A stretch of DNA of 64,000 nucleotides, taken from contig BPJO01000007.1 of assembly GCA_026004655.1 (NCBI GenBank), forward strand, positions 62,001 to 126,000, read 5' to 3'. Positions within the stretch are counted from its first letter, which is position 1. Every line of letters begins with the position of its first letter. Below are positions 37,090 through 46,029 of this stretch, in pieces. This stretch comes from Phycisphaerae bacterium. Lineage in GTDB: Bacteria > Planctomycetota > Phycisphaerae > Tepidisphaerales > Tepidisphaeraceae. A program made the position numbers and the translations under genes. The notes below the pieces were generated by a model, which was given only the letters and a program-made list of their open reading frames with translations, did not search any database and was not told the DNA's origin.

Positions 37090-38190
37090 TTACCCGGCCG
37101 GGGGCATCTTGAATCGAGCAAGATAGATTTGTGAGCTGCGATCACTCGATCGTTTGCTGGTCCACATCAGGTATTTCCCGTCGGGAGAAAAAACCGGCAA
37201 CAGGTCGGGCCCGGGGGTGAAGGTCAGACGGAGCTTTTTTGTACCGTCGGATCGCATCATGAACAATTCGTATTCGTGCGTCATCGGCAGGCTCGCCGAG
37301 TAAACGACATGCAGCCCGTTCGGATGCCAGTAAGGCCCGAAATGGACGGCCGGGTCACGGGTCAGTTGTTGTTGACGGGCCAATCCGGTGATATTTCCCG
37401 ATGAATCATAGACAACATCGGCAACATAAATCTGAAGCAGGTTGTTGTTGCTTCGGTCCGAACGAAAGACGATTCTCTGCATGTCCGGAGAGAAAAAGGC
37501 CCCGCCGTCGTATCCATCGGTCTGTGTAAGCCGGGTAACTTTCGAGCCGTCCTTTCTCATAACGTAAAGATCGGCGTCACGGCTTGTCTTGGGATGGCGT
37601 GTCGGATCTCCGTCCCGGGTCGACGTGAATAAGATCCATTCACCGTTAGGAGAAAAGACACATTCGGCGTCGTAGAAATCATTGTTCGTCAGGGGGTGTT
37701 GGGCGAGATGAATTCCACGTGCGAACTCGGTTGCAGCAACGGCGGCCTGCCAGGCATCGGCCCGGAAGATCTCCATCCCTGATGGGAAAGGCCAACGATA
37801 CTCGCCCCCTTGTCGTTGATACCCGCCAACCGGCTCGTCGGGATCTTCTTTCCCAAAGGTAGAAGCGAAAATAACGCTAAAACCGTCCGGAGAAAAATGC
37901 CCACAGGTGTTTCGAGATTCGGGCGGGGTAATTCGGATCGTCTGTCCGATTCCAGCGATTCGTCCGTCCTGGCGGAGTAACCGGGCAATGTACATTTGGT
38001 AATGATCTTCACCGGGGGGAATCGCCTGGAAAATGATCCAGTTCATGTCATTCGAAAAATAGGCTTCACCTGCCGCACGAAACCCGCTGGTCAACTGAAG
38101 CATATCTTCAAAAACATCCTTTTCGGACTGAGGCGGCTGGACACAGCCGGCACTGATGAAACAGAACAAAAGAATCGCGATCCGTCGCAT
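37090..38190 (-). CDS. TolB-like beta-propeller lipoprotein
   Basis: A 366-residue lipoprotein. The signal peptide ends in a lipobox (FISAGC, with the acylated Cys near residue 16). The rest is a run of PD40/WD40-type propeller blades with typical FSPDG cores: GHFSPDGFSVIFAST, VFSPNGEWILFTSTRDGD, AFFSPDMQRIVFRSDRS and VFSPDGKYLMWTS. Such propellers often mediate protein contacts, as TolB does. I begin at the ATG at 38190, next to the signal peptide; a start at 38208 adds six residues. It is divergent from 38214 by only 23 bp, so the promoters must overlap the coding starts. Confidence 0.85.
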   Translation of the reverse strand: MRRIAILLFCFISAGCVQPPQSEKDVFEDMLQLTSGFRAAGEAYFSNDMNWIIFQAIPPGEDHYQMYIARLLRQDGRIAGIGQTIRITPPESRNTCGHFSPDGFSVIFASTFGKEDPDEPVGGYQRQGGEYRWPFPSGMEIFRADAWQAAVAATEFARGIHLAQHPLTNNDFYDAECVFSPNGEWILFTSTRDGDPTRHPKTSRDADLYVMRKDGSKVTRLTQTDGYDGGAFFSPDMQRIVFRSDRSNNNLLQIYVADVVYDSSGNITGLARQQQLTRDPAVHFGPYWHPNGLHVVYSASLPMTHEYELFMMRSDGTKKLRLTFTPGPDLLPVFSPDGKYLMWTSKRSSDRSSQIYLARFKMPPAG

Positions 38191-38213
38191 GACCATATAG
38201 TATCGCAAGTCCC

Positions 38214-38834
38214 ATGCAGACCAAGCTGCAACAACGCTTCGAGCGGTTGCTCCAACAGGATGATTCGGGTCGTCCGTCTCGTCGGTTAATCGAAGACGCA
38301 GAACGACTGGTCCGATTGATTCATGATCTGGCTAGGCGGGTTGAGAGTTCTCGACCCCTGGATCTGTCTTTGATGGAGCTAGCGGCCTATGCCATTCAGT
38401 TACCGTTAAGGCAAACCGACCACTTGGCGGTGGGAAAGTTGGGTCAGATCAACCGTCGTCGGTTGGCGGAACAAGCCATCGAACAGCTGTTTCGGTGGAT
38501 GGGGTCTGATCTGCACGAGCAAGTCCTGGAGAAATTGGTCCAGTTGCTCGGCGATTTTCACGAAAAATCACCGGTGACGGTCGAAGCAAGGCTTTTGTCA
38601 GACGTTTTGAACCTGGAAGATTTCGGTCTGACGGGTTTACTGAGTTTTGCCTGTCGGGCGGGTTTGCATGGACAAGGGATCACAACGGTACTCGAAGGAG
38701 CCCGGAAACGAGAACAATACGGGTATTGGGAGGTTCGATTGAGGGAAGATTTTCATTTTCCTGTCGTCCGTGATTTAGCTAAGCAACGTCATATCGAGCT
38801 TCGTGAATGGTTGCAGCGATCGGATTGGCCCTAA
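38214..38834 (+). CDS. Hypothetical protein, HD-domain-like
   Basis: A 206-residue soluble helical protein. The segment ARLLSDVLNLEDFGLTGLLSF is reminiscent of the second conserved block of HD-type phosphohydrolases (DADxLDxxGxxG), and RLVRLIHDLARRV resembles the first. The His-Asp pair and several metal ligands are not obvious, so activity is doubtful. There is no signal peptide. No functional neighbour is close. I treat it as real because the frame is long and its composition agrees with adjacent genes. Confidence 0.55.
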   Translation: MQTKLQQRFERLLQQDDSGRPSRRLIEDAERLVRLIHDLARRVESSRPLDLSLMELAAYAIQLPLRQTDHLAVGKLGQINRRRLAEQAIEQLFRWMGSDLHEQVLEKLVQLLGDFHEKSPVTVEARLLSDVLNLEDFGLTGLLSFACRAGLHGQGITTVLEGARKREQYGYWEVRLREDFHFPVVRDLAKQRHIELREWLQRSDWP

Positions 38835-39140
38835 ACTGCGGGCGACCCGCGCCGGATTAGACGAAAGTCGAACCTGCCGGGGTTGGTAGTAAGTGAAGTT
38901 GAAAAAAACGGTCTTGTGGGTCGGATATTTTCTCAGATCAAAAGCTAGATTTGAATGATGTTCGAAATCGGCCTATGATACGGACGAATGGGGTGCGAAC
39001 AGGGCATTTGACTCATACTTGGTCGGATGTTCGAATGGTTTGCAGGGAGTCTCTGTAGCCTAAGCGTATTGTTTGCAAAAGGTTAGGAAATTTAAGGGCT
39101 TTGAAAGCGGTCGGGGCGATTACAAAGGATATCAACGATC
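38835..39140. other. Intergenic region upstream of the suf genes
   Basis: About 300 bp with no gene. It should carry the promoter of the suf operon. I see no convincing -35/-10 pair, no obvious IscR-type operator and no sufB or sufR reading frame. A purine stretch AAAGGA lies 14-19 nt before the sufC ATG. Confidence 0.4.
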
Positions 39141-39917
39141 ATGCCAGTGCTTGAAATTAAGAATCTCCACGCAAAGGTGGCCGGTACCGACAAGTTGATT
39201 TTGAAAGGGGTTGATCTGGTGATGGAGAAAGGGCAGATCCACGCCATCATGGGGAAAAATGGTTCGGGAAAAAGCACTCTCTGCCAAGTCATCGCGGGGC
39301 GTGAAACCTATGAAGTGACCGAAGGAGATATCATTTTTAATGGTCAGTCGATTCTGGAAATGAGCCCCGAAGAGCGTGCCCGAGAAGGGGTTTTTCTGGC
39401 ATTCCAATACCCGGTCGAGATCCCGGGTGTCAGCACAAGTTATTTTCTCAAAGCTGCAGTCAATTCGATTCGCAAACACCGTGGTGAGCCCGAGTTAGAC
39501 GCCGTGCAGTTCATTAAATTAGTCAAAGAAAAGCAGAAAATGCTCGGGATCCAGGAATCGTTCATGAACCGAGCCGTCAATGAGGGTTTTTCGGGCGGAG
39601 AAAAAAAGCGGAATGAGGTATTCCAGCTGGCGGTTATCAATCCGCTCCTGGGTTTGTTGGACGAGACCGATTCCGGTCTAGACATTGACGCGTTAAAGGT
39701 CGTGGCTGAGGGGATTAACAAGTTGCACGAGCAGGATGCCGAACGTTCCTGGCTGGTGGTAACGCACTACCAGCGGCTGTTGAATTACATCGTCCCCGAT
39801 GTCGTTCACGTCATGATCGATGGTCGGATCGTGAAAACCGGCGACAAGGCGCTGGCACTGGAACTGGAAGAAAAAGGGTATGACTGGGTCGAACGGGAGT
39901 CCCTGGCGGGTGTGTGA
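39141..39917 (+). CDS. sufC: Fe-S cluster assembly ATPase SufC
   Basis: SufC is the ABC-type ATPase of the SufBCD scaffold that builds iron-sulfur clusters in the cytoplasm. The 258-residue length is normal. Motifs are Walker [10 protein letters not shown] (39-47 region), the Q-loop [11 protein letters not shown], the signature [10 protein letters not shown], Walker [14 protein letters not shown] and the H-loop VVTHYQR. The sufD gene follows after 13 bp with a strong ribosome-binding site. No sufB gene is upstream, which is unusual for a suf operon. Confidence 0.96.
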   Translation: MPVLEIKNLHAKVAGTDKLILKGVDLVMEKGQIHAIMGKNGSGKSTLCQVIAGRETYEVTEGDIIFNGQSILEMSPEERAREGVFLAFQYPVEIPGVSTSYFLKAAVNSIRKHRGEPELDAVQFIKLVKEKQKMLGIQESFMNRAVNEGFSGGEKKRNEVFQLAVINPLLGLLDETDSGLDIDALKVVAEGINKLHEQDAERSWLVVTHYQRLLNYIVPDVVHVMIDGRIVKTGDKALALELEEKGYDWVERESLAGV

Positions 39918-39930
39918 GTGAAGGAGATAG

Positions 39931-41268
39931 ATGATGACACAACTTGCCGACATCACCGGAGACAGGATGACTACCCCCGAACCCTCATGGTTTGAAATCG
40001 TTCGTGACAACGCCCGTCAACAGCATCAAAAGGTCGGTCTTCCCACGGGTAAAGAAGAGCAATGGCGTTTTACCCAGATCGGACCGGTCCTGCGAACATC
40101 GTTCTCTCTCGCAGGCGATTCCGATCCCCAAGAACTTGCAACGCAAAACACCTTCGGGAACCAAGCCTTAGTCGAATTGGTTTTTGTCAACGGTCGATTC
40201 GTACCGGAACTTTCCAAGACAAACCACACGATCAGGGGTTTGACGGTTGGCACACTGGTGGAAGCTTCAGCTAACGGGCACGAATCCTTGATCCGTGCTC
40301 ATCTAGGCAAATACGCTTCCATCGACCGACATCCATTTGCGTGTTTGAATACGGCGCATCTGACCGACGGTGCGTATGTTCATATCGCCCGGTCTACCAC
40401 GGTTTCAGCCCCGATCCATCTGTTGTTCGTGACCGTGGGTGAAGAACAACCCGTGGCTTGTCATCCCCGGGTCTTAGTGGTCTGCGAGGATCAGGTCCAA
40501 GCCACCCTCGTCGAAAGTTATGTTGGCGCAGGATCACGTTACCTGACCAACACCGTTACCGAGATGATCTGCGGAAACGACTGCACGATCGATCACTGTA
40601 AACTTCAACAGGAGTCGGAAGACGGATTTCATACAGCAGTCATGCAGGTCGAAATCGGTCAACAGACCCAGTTTGTCAGTCACGCCATCAGTATCGGTGC
40701 CAAAATCAGTCGAAACGATCTGGGTGTCAAACTGGCAGGTCGTGGGGCATACGCCACGCTTAACGGGCTGGTCTTGATTCAAGGCCAACAACACTGTGAT
40801 AACCATACTCTCCTGGACCACGCTGCCCCGGATTGTCCCAGCCACGAACTCTATAAGCACGTTCTCATGGACCGAGCGTCGGCTGTTTTCAAAGGACAGA
40901 TTCATGTCCATCAGGTCGCTCAGAAAACCAACGCCAAACAGTCCAGCAAGTCGTTGCTTTTAAGCGACCAGGCCAGCATGAACTCCATGCCGGCTTTGGA
41001 AATTTATGCCGATGACGTGAAGTGCACCCACGGAAGTACCACCGGACCGATCGAGGAAGATCTGATCTTTTATCTGCGTTCCCGGGGCGTCGGTCTGGAA
41101 GCGGCTAGGCACCTGCTGACCTACGCCTTTGCCGCCGACATCACCCGAAGAATCCGGGTCGAACCGGTCCGTAGACGTGTCGAAGATTACATGGCCGCTC
41201 AACACGGTTTACCGCAGGACCTTCGGATTAACGATCTGGGCGCCTTCGACGACGACGTAATCCGATGA
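39931..41268 (+). CDS. sufD: Fe-S cluster assembly protein SufD
   Basis: SufD partners SufB and SufC in the cluster scaffold. It has 445 residues. The C-terminal beta-helix part is characteristic: VFKGQIHVHQVAQKTNAKQSSKSLLLSDQA across residues about 310-340, and DDVKCTHGSTTGPIEEDLIFYLRSRG near 365-390. AAGGAG sits 5 nt before the ATG. The sufS-sufE fusion follows after 67 bp. The paralogue SufB shares this fold. I call SufD because of the N-terminal length and the context, but misassignment to SufB is conceivable and would explain its apparent absence. Confidence 0.88.
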   Translation: MMTQLADITGDRMTTPEPSWFEIVRDNARQQHQKVGLPTGKEEQWRFTQIGPVLRTSFSLAGDSDPQELATQNTFGNQALVELVFVNGRFVPELSKTNHTIRGLTVGTLVEASANGHESLIRAHLGKYASIDRHPFACLNTAHLTDGAYVHIARSTTVSAPIHLLFVTVGEEQPVACHPRVLVVCEDQVQATLVESYVGAGSRYLTNTVTEMICGNDCTIDHCKLQQESEDGFHTAVMQVEIGQQTQFVSHAISIGAKISRNDLGVKLAGRGAYATLNGLVLIQGQQHCDNHTLLDHAAPDCPSHELYKHVLMDRASAVFKGQIHVHQVAQKTNAKQSSKSLLLSDQASMNSMPALEIYADDVKCTHGSTTGPIEEDLIFYLRSRGVGLEAARHLLTYAFAADITRRIRVEPVRRRVEDYMAAQHGLPQDLRINDLGAFDDDVIR

Positions 41269-41335
41269 ACACCCGGACAGAATCGTTTCACTTTTTCCTG
41301 CCGACCGGACTGTTCCCGGGTACAATAAGTCGGGT

Positions 41336-43096
41336 ATGACGCTCGTGGCAGAACCAATACAGACATTTGATCCCCTTTCTGTTCGAAAGGATTTTCCGAT
41401 TCTTTCCACGGAATCACGCGGGAAACCTCTAGTTTATCTGGATAACGGTGCGACTACCCAGAAACCACGTTCGGTCATCGAAACGCTGCAAACCTATTAC
41501 GAAAAACAGAACGCCAATATCCATCGGGGCGTTTATCAGCTCTCCCAACTGGCGACCGAGGGTTATGAAAAAGCCCGTCGAGTCGTCCAACGGTTCATCA
41601 ACGCTGCCGACCCGGCCGAGATCATTTTCACCCGTGGAACGACCGAATCGATCAATCTGGTCGCCAATTCCTTCGGGAGAGCATTTTTAAAACAGGACGA
41701 TGAAATTGTCATTTCCGGTTTGGAACATCACTCCAACATTGTTCCATGGCAAATGATCTGTCAGCAGACCGGCGCCAGGTTGCGCGTTATCCCGATCAAC
41801 GACCGGGGAGAATTACAACTCGAAACCCTTTCCGAGATGCTCAGCCCGCAGGTCAAGCTCGTTGCCATCACGCATCTTTCCAATTCATTAGGGACGGTCA
41901 TTCCACTTGATCAGATCATTCCGATGGTTCATTCGGTCGGGGCCAAGATTTTAGTCGACGGAGCACAATGGGTTGCACATGCACCGACGGACGTTCAACA
42001 TCTAGGTGTCGATTTTTACGCTTTTTCAGGTCATAAGCTTTTTTCCCCGACGGGCATCGGCGTTTTGTACGGTCGTCGTGAAGTTCTTGAGAAAATGCCC
42101 CCTTATCAGGGCGGGGGGGATATGATCGAGCAGGTGACTTTTGAAAAGACCACCTACGCTCCGTTACCCAACAAGTTCGAAGCCGGGACCCCGAATATCG
42201 CGGGTGCGATCGGACTGGCTCGAGGTATCGAGTACTTGCAAAACGTGGGATTGTCAGCCGTCCGGGCGTATGAAAAGCAGTTGCACCGGTATCTGACGGA
42301 CAGGGTCCAGGATATCGACGGGATTCGGGTGATCGGGACCGCCCGTGAAAAAGCGGGAGTGGTCTCGTTCGTCGTTGAGCAACCGTCCATTTCTCATCAT
42401 GACGTTGGCGTGATGCTAGATTTGGAAGGCATCGCCGTGCGAACCGGTCACCACTGCTGTCAGCCAGTCATGGACCGGTTTAACATACCCGGAACGGTCC
42501 GGGCGAGTATTGCGTTGTACAACACACGTCAGGACATAGACCGTCTGGCAGAGGCATTGGAAAAGATCATCGCGGTTGCTCGTACGAAAAACCGGACACG
42601 TAGCGGATCGACTGCAACAACCACCGGGCTTCAGGACGTGCGTTTCCCCGACCCCGAAGGGGATTGTCCTGAAACGGTTGCCGAAGAATTGATCGAAAAC
42701 TTCTCCCTGTTTGATGATTGGAAGGACCGGTATCAACTGATCATCGAAATGGGTGAAAAGCTTTTGCCCATGCCGGTTGAACTGAAAAATGAAATGACCC
42801 GGGTGCACGGGTGTCAGAGTACAGTACACCTGTTCGCGCGCAAGCGTCCCGGAACGGTCGATTCACTGGATTTCCTGGCCGACAGCGATGCCGAGCTGGT
42901 CCGTGGTCTGATCGCGATCCTGCAAAAAGTTTTTTCGGGTCAGTCGGCCCGGTCGATCCTGGCGTTTGATGTGAACGGGTTTTTCAGAAAACTGGGTTTG
43001 GAAGACCATCTGAGCATGGGCCGGCGTAACGGACTGGCAGGAATGGTCGAGCGAATCCGTTCCCACGCGAATCAGATCCTGTCGGTCAGCGGATAA
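41336..43096 (+). CDS. sufS: Cysteine desulfurase SufS fused to SufE
   Basis: A 586-residue fusion. Residues 1-415 are a class II cysteine desulfurase using pyridoxal phosphate. The PLP lysine is in FSGHKLFSPTGIGVLYG, and the persulfide cysteine in RTGHHCCQP (C374, with a second Cys next to it). Residues about 430-586 are a SufE sulfur-acceptor domain with its catalytic cysteine in HGCQSTVHL (C493). Fusion guarantees one-to-one delivery of sulfur to the SufBCD scaffold. The ATG at 41336 fits the normal SufS N-terminus. No strong ribosome-binding site is visible. Confidence 0.95.
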   Translation: MTLVAEPIQTFDPLSVRKDFPILSTESRGKPLVYLDNGATTQKPRSVIETLQTYYEKQNANIHRGVYQLSQLATEGYEKARRVVQRFINAADPAEIIFTRGTTESINLVANSFGRAFLKQDDEIVISGLEHHSNIVPWQMICQQTGARLRVIPINDRGELQLETLSEMLSPQVKLVAITHLSNSLGTVIPLDQIIPMVHSVGAKILVDGAQWVAHAPTDVQHLGVDFYAFSGHKLFSPTGIGVLYGRREVLEKMPPYQGGGDMIEQVTFEKTTYAPLPNKFEAGTPNIAGAIGLARGIEYLQNVGLSAVRAYEKQLHRYLTDRVQDIDGIRVIGTAREKAGVVSFVVEQPSISHHDVGVMLDLEGIAVRTGHHCCQPVMDRFNIPGTVRASIALYNTRQDIDRLAEALEKIIAVARTKNRTRSGSTATTTGLQDVRFPDPEGDCPETVAEELIENFSLFDDWKDRYQLIIEMGEKLLPMPVELKNEMTRVHGCQSTVHLFARKRPGTVDSLDFLADSDAELVRGLIAILQKVFSGQSARSILAFDVNGFFRKLGLEDHLSMGRRNGLAGMVERIRSHANQILSVSG

Positions 43097-43143
43097 AGAC
43101 GGTAATACCATCATGGACACCCCGGGCAAAAAAAAACCTCCCC

Positions 43144-43548
43144 GTGCTGAACCCCAACGACAAGGTTCAGCAGTTAAGACAGGCTTTTTCGGCAGAACCT
43201 TCACCAAGGCACCCGGCCGATGAACCGGTGATCCAAGGCAATGAATCGTCCGTTCGTGAAAAAGTAATTGATGCGCTCAAGACGGTTTACGATCCTGAGA
43301 TCCCCGTCAACATCTATGATCTGGGGTTGATCTACGGGATTGCGATCGATGAACAGAACCGTGTCCGAATCACCATGACGCTGACAGCTCCGGGGTGTCC
43401 GGTGGCGGGACAGATCGTGGCGGAAGTGGAACGAAAAGTCGAGAGCATTGACGAGGTCAAATCTGCGGACGTCGAACTGGTCTTTGAACCCCCCTGGACC
43501 AAAGACCGGATGACCGAAGCCGCATTGCTCGAGCTGGGTCTGATCTGA
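43144..43548 (+). CDS. SufT/MIP18-type iron-sulfur assembly protein (DUF59)
   Basis: A 134-residue protein with a DUF59/MIP18 domain used in maturation of iron-sulfur proteins. Seen are [26 protein letters not shown], the segment [15 protein letters not shown] with the conserved Cys, and the C-terminal [14 protein letters not shown]. Listed from a GTG at 43144. An ATG at 43113 followed by a nine-A run (43128-43136) joins the same frame if one A is removed, so the true start may be 43113. It follows the sufS-sufE fusion on the same strand. PaaD-like activity is less likely in this context. Confidence 0.85.
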   Translation: MLNPNDKVQQLRQAFSAEPSPRHPADEPVIQGNESSVREKVIDALKTVYDPEIPVNIYDLGLIYGIAIDEQNRVRITMTLTAPGCPVAGQIVAEVERKVESIDEVKSADVELVFEPPWTKDRMTEAALLELGLI

Positions 43549-43637
43549 AACACATGAACCGGGAGGGGATTCGAGTTGCTTTATCTGAGTCCTATTTGTC
43601 GTTAGCATATGATTTTCTGAATTGGAGTAATGACCGA

Positions 43638-44898
43638 ATGACCCTGAAAGAGACCGACCCACAAATCGCTGACTTGATCGCCGAGGAAGCCGTCCGTCAA
43701 CAGGAAACGTTGGAAATGATTGCCAGCGAGAATCACACCTCCTCGGCCGTGATGGAAGCACAGGGGTCGATCCTGACGAACAAGTACGCCGAAGGATACC
43801 CGGGAAGACGGTATTACTCGGGTTGTGAGTTTTATGACCGGATCGAACAACTGGCGATTGATCGGGCATGTCAGTTATTCGGCTGCAAATATGCCAATGT
43901 CCAACCGCACTCCGGCGCCAACGCCAACTTCGCGGTTCAACTGGCGTTGCTGAACCCCGGGGATACCTTTGCTGCCATCGAATTGAGCAACGGCGGACAT
44001 CTGACACACGGTTCTCCGGTAAACGTTTCGGGAAAATGGTTAAAACCCGTTACCTACACCCTGGTGCAGGACGAATCTCGTTCGGATTGGGGTTATTTGG
44101 ATTATGATTCGGTCGAAGCCGTCGTAGCCGAGCACCAACCCAAAATCATCATGTGTGGGTACAGTGCCTATCCCCGAACGATTGATTTTGCACGGTTCCG
44201 TACAATAGCGGATCGACATGGTGCCTGGTTATGGGCCGATATTGCTCATATTGCCGGTCTGGTAGCGGGGGGGGTTCATCCTTCGCCTTTCCCTCATTGT
44301 CATATCGTTACCACAACGACTCACAAAACCCTCCGAGGCCCCCGGGGTGGGCTGATTCTCACCAATGACGAAGAATTGGCCAAGCAGTTCAACAAAGCCG
44401 TCTTCCCCGGTTCTCAGGGAGGACCGTTGATGCATGTGATCGCCGCCAAGGCGGTTGCCTTTGGTGAAGCTCTCAAACCGGAGGTTCAAAACCTATGCCA
44501 CTCAGATCGTCTCCAACGCCAAACGGTTGGCTAAGGGAATTGATCGAAAAAGGATATAAGCTGGCCTCGCGGGGGACGGATAACCATCTGATCCTGATCG
44601 ATCTTCGTCCGGTGGACGTCGATCTGACGGGTAAAACGGCCGGCTGTGTGGTTGGAGAAAGTCGGCATCATCGCCAACATGAACACCGTTCCCAATGGAA
44701 ACTCGAAGCCCGCTGCACACCAGCGGAATCCGAATGGGGACTGCGGCTTTGACGACCCGCGGACTTAAGGAACCGGAAATGGCTCAGATTGCTGGTATTA
44801 TCGACCGGGTTTTCCGAAGCAAAGGTGATGAATCGGTCTTACGTCAGTGCCGGGAGGAAGTGCTCGCGATCTGTGCACGCTTCCCGATGAAGCACTGA
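43638..44898 (+). CDS. glyA: Serine hydroxymethyltransferase (four frameshifts)
   Basis: GlyA converts serine and tetrahydrofolate to glycine and methylene-tetrahydrofolate. The intact first part (43638-44480) shows [63 protein letters not shown] and the PLP lysine in [14 protein letters not shown]. Single extra bases then shift the frame at about 44488-44491 (AAAA), 44538-44539 (AA), 44642-44643 (GG) and 44691-44693 (CCC). Removing them restores [22 protein letters not shown] and [16 protein letters not shown] through to the stop. The start at 43638 fits the family; an upstream in-frame ATG at 43554 is less likely. An essential gene this damaged suggests sequence error. Confidence 0.9.
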
Positions 44899-44951
44899 TT
44901 GCCGAAATCAGGCTACCGGGTTGACTTCCTCCTCGGACGACAAAAACGGGT

Positions 44952-45896
44952 TTACCATCCAAGCCCTTCGCGCGGGTTCAACGGGTGTCGGCGTGACATT
45001 TCATGAATAAACGCCTGTTCGTCCATCGGACAGGTGTTTTGGGACAACGATTTTGATGACGCAAAACTGGTCTCCTTGTTCGTTACCCCTTTTGATCCCG
45101 CGGCCTTTGATCCTGAGTTTGCTCCCGCTACTGGTTCCGGGCGGAACTGTCAACATCACCTTTCCGTCCAGGGTAGGCACCTCAACGCGGGTTCCGAGTA
45201 ACGCTTCGTACAGACTGATCGGCAAGTCTAAAAGGATATCAAGCCCGTCGCGACGGAAATAAGGATGAGGGTTGACCGTCACCACAATGAATAGGTCGCC
45301 CGGTTCGTAGCCCGAATGGTCTCCTTTTCCACGGACCCGGACACGGGAATTGTCTTTAACACCGGGGTGGAATCTTGACCTCGAGGGTTTCGATCTGGCC
45401 ACCACGGTTGATTCTCAGGGGCAAGACCGTTCCACGGGCTGCCTGTTCAAAACTGAGGGTGACTGGGTATTCCACGTCGGACCCCACGGGGTCTTTGTTC
45501 CGGATGTCGCCGGCGTCCACCATGACGTCCCGAACGGGCCTGCGCCCGCCGAACAGTTGGTCAAAAATATCGCTGAACTGCCCTCCGAACTGCTGCTCAA
45601 AGTCTTCCGGCGAAATGGGTCTGTGCCCTTGCCCGATGCGCCTGGCGCATCTGCTCATAGATATCCGGTGAAACCCCCGTCCCGGCATGGCCGAACTCGT
45701 CATACCGCTTGCGCTTTCCCGGTTCAGAGAGCACATCATAGGCTTCCTGTACTTCGGCAAACTTTTCTGGAGCGGAGGGGTCTTTGTTGACATCCGGATG
45801 ATACTGCCTGGCCAGTTTTCGGTAGGCACGTTTGATCTCATCCGCCGAAGCTGTCCGGGAAACTCCCAGCACCTCGTAATAGTCTCGTTTTGTCAT
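44952..45896 (-). CDS. DnaJ-family co-chaperone, CbpA-like (three frameshifts)
   Basis: About 313 residues if repaired. It has an N-terminal J domain ([20 protein letters not shown], then YHPDVNKD with the HPD motif), a short G/F region ([20 protein letters not shown]), and the two C-terminal substrate domains ([15 protein letters not shown], then [16 protein letters not shown]). There is no CxxCxGxG zinc region, so it is a class B/CbpA-type protein that stimulates DnaK. Breaks, each an extra base, lie near 45641-45645, 45364-45367 (four Gs on the plus strand) and 45023-45024. After repair the gene ends at 44952. A start two codons upstream is possible. Convergent with glyA. Confidence 0.85.
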
Positions 45897-46029
45897 AGAC
45901 ACTAATCGTATTCCAACTAGACGACGTTTTCGAGATCCTTAAGAACGGGGTGATTCCGACTGGCCGACCATCCGGATATCGGATCTGGATCCCCGGATCG
46001 ACGCGTCGTGTTCTTACCACAACAAAAGC

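Noticed and set aside
44480..45660. Programmed +1 frameshifting as an explanation of the glyA and dnaJ-like breaks
   Set aside because: Seven shifts in two adjacent housekeeping genes, at unrelated short runs, are far too many for recoding. Sequence error explains them better.
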